A DNA stretch of 64,000 nt from Rhizobium sp. BG4 (GCF_016864575.1 NZ_CP044127.1:248001-312000); one strand, 5' to 3'; counted from the stretch's first letter, positions 9,445 through 19,051 are shown. The notes: a model not told the origin generated them from the letters alone. Program-made: numbers and translations.

Positions 9445-10131
9445 TCAAACGGCCTTTGATCGACGCTTTGCGAGTTTTGCTTTGACGGACTGCAAAGATT
9501 TTTGTCCGATACAGAAGCGGTCGATCTCTTGCCGATCTGCCGGGACGTTCCCGGCCAGCTGCAAAGCGAGGGCAAGAAAAATTTGCCCGGTCCGCCACGC
9601 GTCGAGCGAGCTTGAATGAACAGTGCGCCGCTGCAACGTCTCGGGCGGCTCGCCGATTCCGAGCCATTCGCTCAAGCTCACCACCCCGGGGCTGACCGGC
9701 TGGCCGCGAGCGATGGCGGCCTTGGCCATCCGGTAGGTGCAGAAGATTCGACTTGGCAGGTCCAGTGTTCGAACATCGCCTTCGCCAAGCATCAAGAGGT
9801 CGCCGATCGCATCATGAGCGACGCAGACCCGTCCTTCCACGGCCACGGCAATCTCATGTGAGATTTCCGCAAATGCTCGCGCTCCCTTGACGTCGCCGTC
9901 ACGCAGCCCATGCTTTTTTGTCGCAAAGTAGCTGATCGCTCTTCCAGGGTCGACCAACCAGTGCCACTCCCGGGTAAACAGCCCGCCATCGAACTGGCAC
10001 AGGGAGATTTCAACCGGGCGCTGGTCTTTGTTACCGTCGCCTTCGATATCGAGAGACAGGAAGCTGCCACGTGCGTAATCTTCAAGCGATTGTGAGATAG
10101 GACCGGTACCTTGAAGAGACTGGACCCCGTT
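9445..10131 (-). pseudogene. DnaQ-like 3'-5' exonuclease without a usable start codon
   Basis: The open frame runs from a TGA at 10132-10134 to the stop at 9445. It contains Exo I (FLSLDIEGDG), Exo II (VCVAHDAIGD) and Exo III (HSSSLDAW) signatures of the DEDD exonuclease superfamily. No ATG, GTG or TTG occurs before the TTG at 9955-9957, which lies after Exo I; starting there would remove the catalytic Asp-x-Glu. So the 5' end is damaged, or an unusual start such as ATC (10096-10098) is used. Its position beside dnaE2 suggests a link to DNA repair, but the two genes are convergent. Confidence 0.65.
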
Positions 10132-10134
10132 TCA

Positions 10135-10441
10135 CCAGGCCCATAGTCATCATGTCATCTGGATGTTTATGTGGCGCTTTGCCGGTACGTCAATCCCAGC
10201 TCGGCTTCCGGCATTCGCTCAACGCGCGCAGACCGGAGAGCTCGACTATTTAACCTACAAGCAATCTGGCGTCCCTTTCGCCGCGTTGGCAAAAGCGGAA
10301 GACCTTATCCGTCTGAAGAATTTTTTGGTGCCGTTGGCAACCATTTGCTTGTCCCTGCCAGCCGACCTCAGCCCAAGTCAGCCGTTCGGCTTTACCCGGG
10401 TACGTCGGCCATATTCGAGCAGGCTGTTGCGAGCCTTCCAG
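10135..10441. other. Gap, nothing identified
   Basis: No frame with recognisable motif, no hairpin of note. Confidence 0.3.
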
Positions 10442-10679
10442 CTATCGCCAAGTGGAGGTGTGATCCGCAGCCCCGCGGCCGAAGACGAAGCCCGCCATAA
10501 ACGCCAATGCTCCTACGCCGAGCAGGAGCCCAGTTGCCGTGTGGGTGATCGGCTGCCCCTGCCGCAACGGCGCTCGTTTCGCGCCGTACAGTGTCCACAG
10601 CGTTCTTCGCCACCTTGCGCACACCCGTCGCGTGTTCGCGTGGAATGCCAGTGAAGCCAACCCTGAGATCTTTCGACAT
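10442..10679 (-). pseudogene. Small membrane protein, frameshifted
   Basis: A perfect AGGAGG precedes the ATG at 10679 (MSKDLRVGFTGIPREHATG...). The frame reads a soluble helix (KVAKNAVDTVRRETSAVAAG) and then loses coding character. The neighbouring frame supplies QPITHTATGLLLGVGALAF and MAGFVFGRGAA, a clean transmembrane helix, ending at 10442. The switch lies at a run of four C (10556-10559, plus strand). The layout, amphipathic helix then one membrane span, resembles small YtxH/DUF883-like envelope proteins; the family is not certain. Confidence 0.6.
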
Positions 10680-10843
10680 TTTTGGTCCTCCTCATTGGTG
10701 TTGTCCAGAAATAGTCTTGGCGCCGGGATGTTCCCCGGCCTAAATCAGACCTGCAGCCCGCAATCGAAGAGCGGGGTGCAAACGCCGCGAAGGCCTTCGT
10801 GCCGACTTGGTCACAGGTTCGACTGAAATACGCTCTCGACGCC

Positions 10844-11098
10844 TTAGGCCAACGGCTTACCCGGCTGGTATAATTTCAACGCGAAGAACGGATTGAGCGA
10901 GAGGGCTGCAGTTGCCAATGTGGCTGCGAGCGTGAATTTCATCGGCGCGAGCCACAGCGCGTCAACGGATCGAATAGTGGCTGAGGCTAGGTCGTCAGGC
11001 TCCTTTGCCGGTATGACCTCGGTTTGCTGCTGGTAGCCATCCTCAGGGGTTATGACGCCGACCGGGATGGGCAGGCCAATCGCATTTTCTGTCGACAT
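10844..11098 (-). CDS. Small hypothetical membrane protein (84 aa)
   Basis: ATG at 11098 with GAGGAG 7-8 nt upstream; longer in-frame starts lack a ribosome-binding site. The N-terminal half is soluble (LPIPVGVITPEDGYQQQTEV), the C-terminal half holds one hydrophobic helix (MKFTLAATLATAALSL). No family recognised. Confidence 0.55.
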   Translation of the reverse strand: MSTENAIGLPIPVGVITPEDGYQQQTEVIPAKEPDDLASATIRSVDALWLAPMKFTLAATLATAALSLNPFFALKLYQPGKPLA

Positions 11099-11470
11099 GC
11101 TACGTCTCCTCTTTGTGAAATCGTGTAACGCCAGAGTGTCGGTCGAGTTCCAAGATTGGGCAGATGACGGTGACCTGGCGATGACCATCGCGGTGCGTTC
11201 ATAACCAGGCGCAGGTCTGGACAAAGGGTTTTTGTTCGCGCGGGTCCCAAACGTGCAGTGGAGCGCGCTAGGCGGCGGTTCAGCAGAAGTTGAGAAAAAA
11301 GCCCCTCGCTGGAGAATGGGGCCTGTCAACGCTGATAGGATGCAGCCGGATACGCTGGCTAAGAACACCCCTCCGAAAGTCCAGCTGGGCTCCCGTCCGA
11401 ACAGGGGCCTGCCTATCGTTTCGGCGCTAGCTCTGCGACGATTGGGAGCGTTTCTCTTGCTTGTCGGTTA
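11099..11470. other. Gap upstream of the 84-aa gene
   Basis: No recognisable coding frame. It should contain the promoter of the 84-aa gene and the terminator of hupE-like gene, but no confident element was seen. Confidence 0.3.
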
Positions 11471-12070
11471 TTAGAGGATGCCGAGGACGAGACCGACCCC
11501 GGCGAGCGCCGCGACGCTGCCGGCTACTTGAGTAATGATTGCGCCTCGGCGTTGATCAAGCTGGCTAAACAGCAATGCGGTTCCGATCCCCACCAAATGA
11601 AGCGATGCGGTCGCAGCGAGAAAGCCGATGGCATAGGTGAGGCCGGACACACTTCCAGGCATCTCTGCTCCGTGAGCGTGCCCATGAAACAAGGCGAAGA
11701 GGCCGACAACACCCATTGCTGCAGCCGTCGGTGTCTTGATCCTGAACGCGACCGATGCTCCGAGGATGATCACCGAGACGGCAATACCGGTTTCCACCAT
11801 GGGCAGGTTCACGCCGGCGATGCCCAGGATCCCTCCAACAACCATCAAACCGGTAAATGCCATCGGCAGGAGCCAAACAGCTCGTCCGCCAAGCTGGAAA
11901 GCCAGTAGACCGACCAGCACCATCGCAAGCGTGTGATCAATACCTGATATCGGATGCGCGAAGCCGTGCGCGAACCCGGATGGAGCACCCGCTCCGGTAT
12001 GAGCGTAGGCGGCGGCTGGAATGATGAAACCACACAGAGCCAAAGTAGCGCGAATTAGTAGGCGTGTCAT
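11471..12070 (-). CDS. HupE/UreJ family nickel or cobalt transporter (199 aa)
   Basis: Start ATG at 12070 has GGAGAGG upstream and begins a signal peptide (ALCGFIIPAAAYAHTG). The family metal motif HPISGIDH follows at about residues 38-45, and HGHAHGAEMP lies near residue 130. Six or so further hydrophobic helices give the expected HupE length. HupE/UreJ proteins move Ni2+ (or Co2+) across the inner membrane, usually for hydrogenase or urease; neither enzyme is encoded here, so the metal-using partner is elsewhere. Confidence 0.88.
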   Translation of the reverse strand: MTRLLIRATLALCGFIIPAAAYAHTGAGAPSGFAHGFAHPISGIDHTLAMVLVGLLAFQLGGRAVWLLPMAFTGLMVVGGILGIAGVNLPMVETGIAVSVIILGASVAFRIKTPTAAAMGVVGLFALFHGHAHGAEMPGSVSGLTYAIGFLAATASLHLVGIGTALLFSQLDQRRGAIITQVAGSVAALAGVGLVLGIL

Positions 12071-12413
12071 ACGACCTCTCCATACATTGAGCTTTCCCGC
12101 ATCTGATCCAAACTTGTCATACAAGGCAAGGGGGTAAATGCCGTATTCTCATGAGGAGCAGAGGAAGCTAAGAGGCGGATCGCAGGTCATTGCGATCCGC
12201 CCGGCCAGCTACCTCACATCTTATGCTGCAACCAAGTGTACGGCTTCCATGCAAGGGCTTGCAATGAGCCTCAGCGACTTACGCGGGACAAGCACCCGTC
12301 ACTCGAGCGTGCTCGCAAGCACAGGGTATTCGTCGGTGTTGCTCGCCTGCTGTGCATTCGATGATCGGCATTCCGGCCGAAGCTAAGCGGCCCGTGTTAA
12401 CCAGCCGCGCCGG
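12071..12413. other. Non-coding flank of the IS110 element
   Basis: About 340 bp between hupE-like start and the IS110 transposase stop. It carries the promoter of the hupE-like gene and probably the right end of the IS. A plus-strand frame at 12138-12386 has no start context or motif. In IS1111-type members of the IS110 family the bridge RNA lies downstream of the transposase, so this stretch is one candidate for it. Confidence 0.4.
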
Positions 12414-13427
12414 CTATGCCAGCGGTTCCGGATTATAAATGCCACCGTTAACAAGAAGCGCCCAGATTGTCCTTGCAATTTTATTGGCAAGGGCGACCGC
12501 CGCAACTTTGAAGGGACGTCGTCGCTTCAACGAGGCCACCCAGCTGCGCGCATCCTCTTTGGTGTTTCGAACGACAGACATAGCTCCCGCGACGATCAAC
12601 GATCTCAGTTCGCAGTTGCCCCTTTTGGTGATGCCGCCAGTCCAGGTACGCCCGCCGCTCGAGAGCGTTCGGGGAGTAAGGCCCGTCCATGAAGCGAAGT
12701 GACGCGCAGACTTGAAGATCTTGGCATCCGGTACGAATGCTTTGACGGCAGTGGCGGTCATCGGTCCCACCCCTGGGATCGTCATGAGCCTCCTCATTTC
12801 GTCGTCAGCCTTCGCATGAGCCTTTAATGCCTTTTCGAGACCGGCGATATCTTGAGAGAGCCTGTCAATCTGCTTCGCAATGATCCTGAGAGCAGCCCTG
12901 GCCTGCGGCGGCAAGATGGTGTTTGTTCGGTTGCGGACCGCTGCAACCAATGTGGGAACATTGGCAGCTCCCGGACGAGAAACGATGCCAAATTCGGCTA
13001 GGTGGGCTCTCAACGCATTCACTGCTTGAACGCGCTGACGCACCAGGAGCGCCCGCGTTTTGAACAGCATCGTAGAGGCTTGATGACCTGCCGACTTGAC
13101 CGGTACGAAGCGCATCGACTTCCTGGAAGATGCTGCGTGGATCGCCTCGGCATCGTTCGCATCGGTCTTGTCACGGTTGACGAACGGCTTCACATATGTG
13201 GGGTGGATCAGGCGGACCTCATGACCGAGCGCGGCAATCGAGCGGCCCCAGTGGTGGGCTGTCGCACAAGACTCCATCGCGACAACGCATGGCGGCAGCT
13301 TACGAAAGTAGTCCAGGATTGCCGTGCGCGCTATCTTCCTGTTGAACAGTTGCTCGCCTGCTTCGTCCGCCCCGTAGACTTGAAAAACGTTCTTCGCGAT
13401 ATCTAATCCAATTGTCGCGACGGCCAT
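12414..13427 (-). mobile_element. IS110-family DEDD transposase (337 aa), apparently intact
   Basis: N-terminal DEDD domain: TIGLDIAKNVF (D near residue 9), VVAMESCATAHHW (E), RDKTDANDAEAI (DxxD). The C-terminal Transposase_20 domain reads LMTIPGVGPMTATAVKAF and GGRTWTGGITKRGN, with the invariant Ser context (RSLIVAGAMSV). Full length. IS110 enzymes use a bridge RNA encoded in the non-coding end of the element to recognise donor and target. Ends are not marked by terminal inverted repeats and cannot be placed by eye. Confidence 0.93.
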
Positions 13428-13504
13428 CTCTGCATCCCTTTTGGTTTGTGAAACGATGCCAGGATGCCTTAGATAGACGACACATATATCGTCGGGGGAC
13501 GCTG

Positions 13505-13870
13505 ATGGAACTGGAAACGATCAAGAAAAGCGGGACGAAGGCAATCGATTTGCAGATCGGCATTCGGTTAAGGGAAGTTCGCAAGAATGCGGGATTATCG
13601 CAGAAGATTGTTGCGGAGAGGCTAGGAATATCATTCCAGCAGCTCCAGAGATACGAGCAGGGCGAAAACCGGGTGACCGCGGCTTCGCTCCACCACATTG
13701 CCCAGCTGTTCGGCCTCCCAATGGAGTATTTTGTGCGCGGGGAAGTAGCGCAAAGACACGAGGTAGTCCTTGTGACCGACGATGAGGCCAGACTGATAGG
13801 CCGGTTACGACGGGTGGAGGCTTCCGTGTTCAACCAAGTGCGCGAACTGGTGGAGCTTAAGTCACTGTAA
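13505..13870 (+). CDS. XRE-family helix-turn-helix regulator (121 aa)
   Basis: ATG at 13505 follows GGGGGAC. HTH_3 domain at residues 18-75: LREVRKNAGLSQKIVAERLG (helices 1-2) then ISFQQLQRYEQGENRV (recognition helix). The C-terminal 45 residues are charged and helical. No phage or toxin partner stands next to it; it is divergent from the IS110 transposase 77 bp away, so the IS may have separated it from its original neighbour. Similar rhizobial proteins exist in multiple copies. Confidence 0.85.
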   Translation: MELETIKKSGTKAIDLQIGIRLREVRKNAGLSQKIVAERLGISFQQLQRYEQGENRVTAASLHHIAQLFGLPMEYFVRGEVAQRHEVVLVTDDEARLIGRLRRVEASVFNQVRELVELKSL

Positions 13871-14167
13871 TGCCCCGGGGATGGTACGCAGCGCCGAATG
13901 CCGCTATGATCTCAGCAAGAGCTATACTCTCGATCACCGATATAATCGCGGGGACTTTCGTCACTGTAGGACGCTGGCTCCCGCAGAGGCCGACCCGGGG
14001 CAGTGGGGTGGTTGTAGGCTATGGTAGAAGCGCACTGAGCGAAATCAGAAAATTTTCCGGGTGACACAAGTCTTCCCCTTGTTTGCTTTTCATAAGCACA
14101 TCTCGCTTGCGGCCGGCCATCAACGATGGCAGCCCCGGGACGCCGACGAGGTTGTCTGAACCCTTGC

Positions 14168-15682
14168 TTAAGGGATGCTCCGCTGCTGCACGCCAAAGAG
14201 GTGGCGTATTCGAGCGGCAAGTGATACCGGATGATCTTCAACCGCAGAGCGCCCATCGATCTTTAAGTGTTCTTCTGTTTCGACACGTTTTGCCAGAAGT
14301 TGACTGAGTTCCTCCGCCAAAGACGGGCGCTGGTGCATCACGCTGGCCAGGTGTTCTTTGGAGATCTCGTAGACCACAACAAATGTCAGGGCGCGCATGG
14401 TTGCCGGCTCGGGCGCTCCCATCAGCACGCCGCGCTCACCGAAGAGGTCGCCTGGAGCCAGCCGGGTGAGTTCTTCTCTTCCATGATCACTGACGCGTTC
14501 GATCGTGACGACGCCACTGCGAACGATCATCAACGATGTCATCGAAGCGTCTTGTGGAGCGATGACGACGCCCTTCTTGAACGCCAGACGCTCCATGCTG
14601 TTGGCCAGAGCCTCCATCTCATCCTCGGTAAGCGTCGAGAAGAGCGGGATGGACGTCAGCAGCCTCCACGGCGTTCCCGGGTGTTTCGATCCGGGATCAG
14701 GGTTCATCACCGCCGATGCGTTCGCCGCCAAGGACAATTGGATCCCCGCCGCCTTCGTGTGCCTATACACGAGGTCGAAGATTTCGTTCTTCGCCACGCC
14801 AGTTTGCCCAAGGCTCGACACCTTGAACGAGAGCTCGACTTCAACCGCGGAACCGTCCAATGCGGTAATGGATACCGACGGGGGCGGCGACTTCAAAATC
14901 GAATTGGCGCTCAGCAGCACCGTCCTCATGGTCTCTTCGATCAGCGCCGGCGACTTCGAGGGCAGCGCCCGGATTACCACTTTTGAGCCATGGATGGCGT
15001 CGCCGCCAGTCAGGTTGGTCAGCGTTGCCTTGGCCAACGCGCTGTTTGGCACGATGACAAGATCATTGGCGTCGTTAAGAAGGTGAGTGGAGCGCCAGTT
15101 GGTTTCGACGACTTGACCGCGAACGCCGCCCTCAACTTCAATCCAGTCACCAACCGAGTAAGGACGACCCAGGTTCAGCGCTATGCCAGAGAACACGTCG
15201 TTCAACGTGCTCTGCAGAGCCAGCCCTAAGACGATAGCGAATACCCCCGATGTTGCAATGAGCGTCCGCACGGGAAGGTCGAACACAAAGGCGATTATGG
15301 ATAGGGCCGCTCCAATGTATATGATGGCAACCAATAGATCTTGCAGGAGGCGACCTTCACGCGGTTTACGCTCGATGATAAGGTAGACGCGGACCGAGCT
15401 TGCGATAACCATCGCTCCGCCTGCCCACCAGGTCGCCTTCGCAATGCCAATGAACATCCTGAGGGGGAGGTCTTCATCGTCGATCACCGTCGTCCATGGT
15501 GCGACGTCATGGCCGACAAGCAGGATTGTGAGAAGGACAAAGAAACCGATGTGAACAAGGAAACGGTCAGTGGCCTTCCCTTGAACGATTATCCTCGCCA
15601 GGACCAACAACAACACCAGCGTTACGAATTGGCTGATCGGGTCCCCGGCAATGTGTACGATAGTGTCGAGGCCTGCTTCCAT
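14168..15682 (-). CDS. MscS-type channel with C-terminal cyclic-nucleotide-binding domain (504 aa)
   Basis: Start ATG at 15682 is preceded by AAGGAAGG. Several N-terminal membrane helices (QFVTLVLLLVLARIIV, IGFFVLLTILLVG, LLVAIIYIGAALSIIAFV) lead to the pore helix and MscS domain (FAIVLGLALQSTLNDVFSG, GDWIEVEGGVRGQVVE). A CAP_ED cyclic-nucleotide-binding domain follows at about 370-480 (LFSTLTEDEMEALA ... APGDLFGERGVLMG). This arrangement matches bCNG-type channels, which may be gated by a nucleotide instead of, or as well as, membrane tension. Confidence 0.92.
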   Translation of the reverse strand: MEAGLDTIVHIAGDPISQFVTLVLLLVLARIIVQGKATDRFLVHIGFFVLLTILLVGHDVAPWTTVIDDEDLPLRMFIGIAKATWWAGGAMVIASSVRVYLIIERKPREGRLLQDLLVAIIYIGAALSIIAFVFDLPVRTLIATSGVFAIVLGLALQSTLNDVFSGIALNLGRPYSVGDWIEVEGGVRGQVVETNWRSTHLLNDANDLVIVPNSALAKATLTNLTGGDAIHGSKVVIRALPSKSPALIEETMRTVLLSANSILKSPPPSVSITALDGSAVEVELSFKVSSLGQTGVAKNEIFDLVYRHTKAAGIQLSLAANASAVMNPDPGSKHPGTPWRLLTSIPLFSTLTEDEMEALANSMERLAFKKGVVIAPQDASMTSLMIVRSGVVTIERVSDHGREELTRLAPGDLFGERGVLMGAPEPATMRALTFVVVYEISKEHLASVMHQRPSLAEELSQLLAKRVETEEHLKIDGRSAVEDHPVSLAARIRHLFGVQQRSIP

Positions 15683-15864
15683 TCGCGCCTTCCTTGGACC
15701 GCCTGGCAAGCGGCCACTTGAAAGCCATGCCCATATGTCCGTCAAGCGAAACGATGTCAAAAGCCTTTACGAGATAGACTTCCAACAAATGAGGCCGCGA
15801 TCATGCCACTTTTCCTCGCAAGAAAAGTCGCGCCAATGTTGGCAGATTCGAGAAGAGGACCCTT

Positions 15865-16167
15865 ATGCTAAAATTTCCACTCGCCGCCATCGCATGCTGT
15901 CTCTCCTTCGCGCAAATCGCCGACGCTTCAAGTGACGCAGCTTGGAACACTCTCTTTGCAAAGGCCAATGGCACGTGCATCGGGCAGTCACGGATGGTTT
16001 CCCCGGAAGCGACGGCACCGATCCTCTTCGGTGACACGATGGGAAAAATCGCGATCCTGCTTCGCGAAAGGAACACCAAGACCAAAAAAATGGTCAACCT
16101 GATATGCGTTTACGACAAGAAGTCAGGGAAAGCATCCATCGCCGAGTACAACTGGCTCGGCCAATAG
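15865..16167 (+). CDS. Small exported hypothetical protein (100 aa)
   Basis: A signal peptide (LAAIACCLSFAQIADA) follows the ATG at 15865, which has GAAGAGGA upstream. The mature part carries two Cys (NGTCIGQ, NLICVYD) that could form a disulphide in the periplasm. No domain recognised. It is divergent from the MscS-like gene. Confidence 0.65.
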   Translation: MLKFPLAAIACCLSFAQIADASSDAAWNTLFAKANGTCIGQSRMVSPEATAPILFGDTMGKIAILLRERNTKTKKMVNLICVYDKKSGKASIAEYNWLGQ

Positions 16168-16474
16168 GTCGCCGGCCGTAGCCGCTTCCTCACGGTCGGT
16201 CCCCGCGATGATGCGGATAGGATCCCGTTTACAGCTCGTCAGCTGGCAACACTTGCAGTGTTCAAACGAGGTCAGTTAATACGGACGGCGGGAGGACACC
16301 GCAGCTGGCGATCATCGTGACAGGCTTGGGGCGCTGGAGGCGAGGACATCCGCGGCCGACCTTGAACAGACGATGTTTCGCCCTAGCTTGCTAAAATCAC
16401 CTCCATGAGCGCCGGAGTTCGAATGAACCAGCCGCTTATCGTCGACGCGATTTCTCCCTATGTGAGTCACTGTT
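16168..16474. other. Gap, nothing identified
   Basis: About 300 bp with no convincing gene, hairpin or repeat. Confidence 0.3.
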
Positions 16475-16759
16475 TTGCCAGACACACTAAAGCCGCTTGG
16501 AATGACGCCCGAGCAGATGACGGCGGTCCTCCTCAACTTCAGTGCCACCTTGGAGGCGTTCGCCCGCCGAGTTCCTCGCGAAAGGGTCGCCCTCTCAGTT
16601 TTGGTCGCCAATGCAGCAGCCGCGGTCGGCGAGATGGCCGTCGAGGTAGGTGAGGGCGATGAGGACATTGCAACGGAAATCATCACCTCGACCGCTCGCT
16701 TAGTTTCCACCATACGAAAGGTCGTCGAAGGACCGGTTGGCGGTGCCGCAATCCATTGA
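16475..16759 (+). CDS. Small helical hypothetical protein (85-94 aa)
   Basis: The frame reads GMTPEQMTAVLLNFSATLEA and continues as an Ala/Val-rich helical protein to the stop at 16759. The start is uncertain: TTG at 16475 or ATG at 16502 (85 aa), neither with a strong ribosome-binding site. No family recognised. Confidence 0.45.
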   Translation: MPDTLKPLGMTPEQMTAVLLNFSATLEAFARRVPRERVALSVLVANAAAAVGEMAVEVGEGDEDIATEIITSTARLVSTIRKVVEGPVGGAAIH

Positions 16760-17010
16760 GTGATCTCGGCCTGTCTGCCTAATCCGGGATGCCAATCAGT
16801 ATCTCATTGGCGACCGCCGTAGGGGCCAAACGGTTTTGTGATCCTCTAACACGAAACGACTAATAAGCCGCGCGCGTCTCAGTCGCGTGAGCTTTCTTTT
16901 GTTGCCGTGCCAACCACGGTAGGATTTGCCGTTGGTACGGTGGCAGACGGGAACTCCAGCTGCCGATCGATGTTCAGTAGGGGTCGCCCGACGAGAGATT
17001 GGCTTGCCAT

Positions 17011-17091
17011 TCTTCTTTCCTTTCCCGCGTTGGGAGGCGCTCCCAATGGATGACCAACTTAGCGCCAGTGTTGCACTGGCGTTATTTTTTT
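17011..17091 (+). ncRNA. Candidate MmgR/suhB-type (alpha-r8) small RNA
   Basis: About 81 nt. A CU-rich unpaired start (TCTTCTTTCCTTTCCCGCG) is followed by a perfect stem TTGGGAG-GCG-CTCCCAA (17030-17046), a short linker, and a terminator stem CGCCAGTG-TTG-CACTGGCG with TTATTTTTTT (17063-17091). Size, CU-rich anti-Shine-Dalgarno-like segment and two hairpins agree with what I recall of the rhizobial suhB/MmgR RNA. The next plus-strand gene encodes an inositol monophosphatase, the SuhB superfamily. Assignment is by memory of the family, not by a covariance search. Confidence 0.6.
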
Positions 17092-17197
17092 GCCGGCTGG
17101 AAACTTTCATTGATACAAGCAGTTCGAATGCGGTCACTGCGGGCGCATTGTCTAAGACGTGCACACGACCTGCTAGCCCACGGTGATCCTTCGAGAA

Positions 17198-17234
17198 GAT
17201 GCGTCGTATTCTGCTGTGTGCGGCGCATCTTTTT
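17198..17234 (+). terminator. Second terminator-like hairpin downstream of the sRNA
   Basis: GATGCGTCG (17198-17206) pairs with CGGCGCATC (17221-17229), one mismatch, followed by TTTTT. It could end a second short transcript starting after 17091. No gene accounts for it. Confidence 0.5.
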
Positions 17235-17618
17235 GCGTCTACAAAAAGCGCTATCGGCGCACCGGGGTGAGGGTAGGAGAGCCATTCTCCAACGGGATCC
17301 GCAGACCGCTATGACAGGGCCGCAACCGCCAAATCAGAGGATTTGGTGAGGTCATCGCCGGACTGTATTAAGTCTAACGATAACCTCTTGGCAATGGTGT
17401 CTGCTTAGCCAATGCCTACACGCACGTTAACCGAAGCGGTGGCCGTGTCTACCATCATTTTTGGGTGAAACAGCACAGCCGTTTACCGGAGGCGGGGCAG
17501 TGGGGCAAATAGCGGGCTTGCGGGCGTGTTGAAACTGATATCATTTGGCTGTCTCCGGTGGGAATCACGATAGACATTTAGCTGGACAAGCGCGCACGCG
17601 ATCTGGACACGTTGCAGT
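17235..17618. other. Leader region of the inositol monophosphatase gene
   Basis: About 380 bp with no coding frame of note; it probably holds the promoter of the gene at 17619, but no clear -35/-10 pair was identified. Confidence 0.3.
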
Positions 17619-18449
17619 ATGGAAAGTGTTGCTGAAGAGCTACTTGAAGAGCTTATGAGCTATCTACGCGATGCAGCGGTCGAGGAAATTCTGCCGCGAT
17701 TCCGATCTGTCTCCTCTGACTCGAAGCGTGCCAAGACAAGCTTTGACGATATCGTAACTGATGCGGATATTGCGTCCGAGCATCTGATTGCTGAAAAGCT
17801 GAGGACGAGGCTGCCCGACATCGTGATAATCGGCGAGGAAGCGGTGTCAGAAGATCCATCGTTGTTGGATCGTCTCTCCGGAGCCGACCTAGCCGCCGTC
17901 ATTGATCCGTTAGACGGCACGTGGCATTTCGCACACGGTTCGCCGATGTTCGGCAGTATCCTGGCGATCGTATCACGGGGTAGAACCATCGCCGGCATTA
18001 TACACTATCCGGTGCTTGGGGACTTCCTCATTGCCCGACCCGGCGGGGGCGCTTGGCATGTGGGGGCGGATGGAGCTTCCACGCGGCTGGCGGTCGCGGA
18101 GGCAGGTTCAGTAAATGAAATGCAAGGTTTTGCAGCAGTTCACGCATTCGAAGCTCAAACGCGCGCTTCGGTTGCGTTGGGCGTGTTGAACTTTAGCCGC
18201 GTCACATCTTGGCGCTGTTCAGCCTGGGAATACCGGATGTTGGCAACGGGTGCCATGAGCTTTTGCTTAAACGAAGGCATGAACCCATGGGATCACGCGG
18301 CTGGGATATTGATTCACGCGGAAGCGGGTGGTTATGCAGCAACCACTACGGGCCAGCCGTATCGACCATCAGTTGCAAAGGGTCACCTCCTAGCGGCGCC
18401 GGACAGCCAGTCGTGGAAGGCTATCCTCGAAGCACTATCCTATCGTTGA
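17619..18449 (+). CDS. Inositol monophosphatase family protein (276 aa)
   Basis: Contains the metal-binding set of the IMPase superfamily: FDDIVTDADIASE (first Asp/Glu), IIGEEAVSEDPS (GEE), AVIDPLDGTWHF (DPLDGT) and NPWDHAAGILIHAEAGG (WDxAAG). These coordinate Mg2+ and hydrolyse phosphate monoesters such as inositol-1-phosphate or a 3'(2')-nucleotide bisphosphate. Length is normal. The exact substrate is not set by the sequence. It stands alone, downstream of the candidate suhB-type RNA. Confidence 0.9.
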   Translation: MESVAEELLEELMSYLRDAAVEEILPRFRSVSSDSKRAKTSFDDIVTDADIASEHLIAEKLRTRLPDIVIIGEEAVSEDPSLLDRLSGADLAAVIDPLDGTWHFAHGSPMFGSILAIVSRGRTIAGIIHYPVLGDFLIARPGGGAWHVGADGASTRLAVAEAGSVNEMQGFAAVHAFEAQTRASVALGVLNFSRVTSWRCSAWEYRMLATGAMSFCLNEGMNPWDHAAGILIHAEAGGYAATTTGQPYRPSVAKGHLLAAPDSQSWKAILEALSYR

Positions 18450-18784
18450 TTTAGCGCCATTCTGCGCGGTCCACTGACATCGGTGAATGCGAGACGGGCT
18501 TGCCTCGACCGTAAGCCTCCAAATTGAAATGCTGAAGAGGATCACTGTGTCGTCTGATGCGTCGCGGAGACGATCGCGGAAACGTACGCTGGTGAGGTGG
18601 TTTAGTGGGTATCGTGCTACGCTCGTCGGAAGCCCGTTGAGCCTGAACGCTCGGAACAGGAAGGGCCTGGTCGATTGGCCATGTCGACGGCCACTAGATC
18701 GAAAAAGTCGGTAACTCCGACCGTCATCGGCAGACCAAGAGGTCGTGATTGTCCGCCGAGAACAACTGAAAGATCCATAAACCT
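18450..18784. other. Gap, nothing identified
   Basis: No recognisable gene or structured element. Confidence 0.3.
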
Positions 18785-19051
18785 TCAGGTGAAAAATTTA
18801 GAACGCTTCCTGTTTTGCAGACGCCGAGCCATACGGTCTGATATGGCCGCCGAGAGTAGAATGATCAGCAGCAATGCGGGCCCGGCCGTTATGCCGATCC
18901 ATAGGCTCCGCTCGCCCCACTTGAGACAAATTCCAATGACACCAGCGCCAAATGAAGCTGCTAAGGCAAGTGCCAGCGATCCGACCGCGCCTCCTCCTAG
19001 CGCGGAGACGACTGTCCAAATAATGACACTGATAAACGCTAGGGACCACAT
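18785..19051 (-). CDS. Small multi-span membrane protein (88 aa)
   Basis: ATG at 19051 follows GGAGAGG. Three hydrophobic helices: LAFISVIIWTVVSALGG, GSLALALAASFGAGVIGICL and WIGITAGPALLLIILLSAAI, ending in a strongly basic tail (ARRLQNRKRSK) that predicts a cytoplasmic C-terminus. No family recognised. A GTG start at 19096 is possible but has no ribosome-binding site. Confidence 0.6.
   Translation of the reverse strand: MWSLAFISVIIWTVVSALGGGAVGSLALALAASFGAGVIGICLKWGERSLWIGITAGPALLLIILLSAAISDRMARRLQNRKRSKFFT

Noticed and set aside
12138..12386. Plus-strand 82-aa ORF beside the IS110 transposase
   Set aside because: No ribosome-binding site, no recognisable composition, and it falls in the expected non-coding end of the IS.
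16879..17010. Minus-strand 43-aa ORF with a good-looking purine-rich ribosome-binding site
   Set aside because: The purine run is just the complement of the CU-rich start of the candidate small RNA at 17011-17091; the ORF has no other support.
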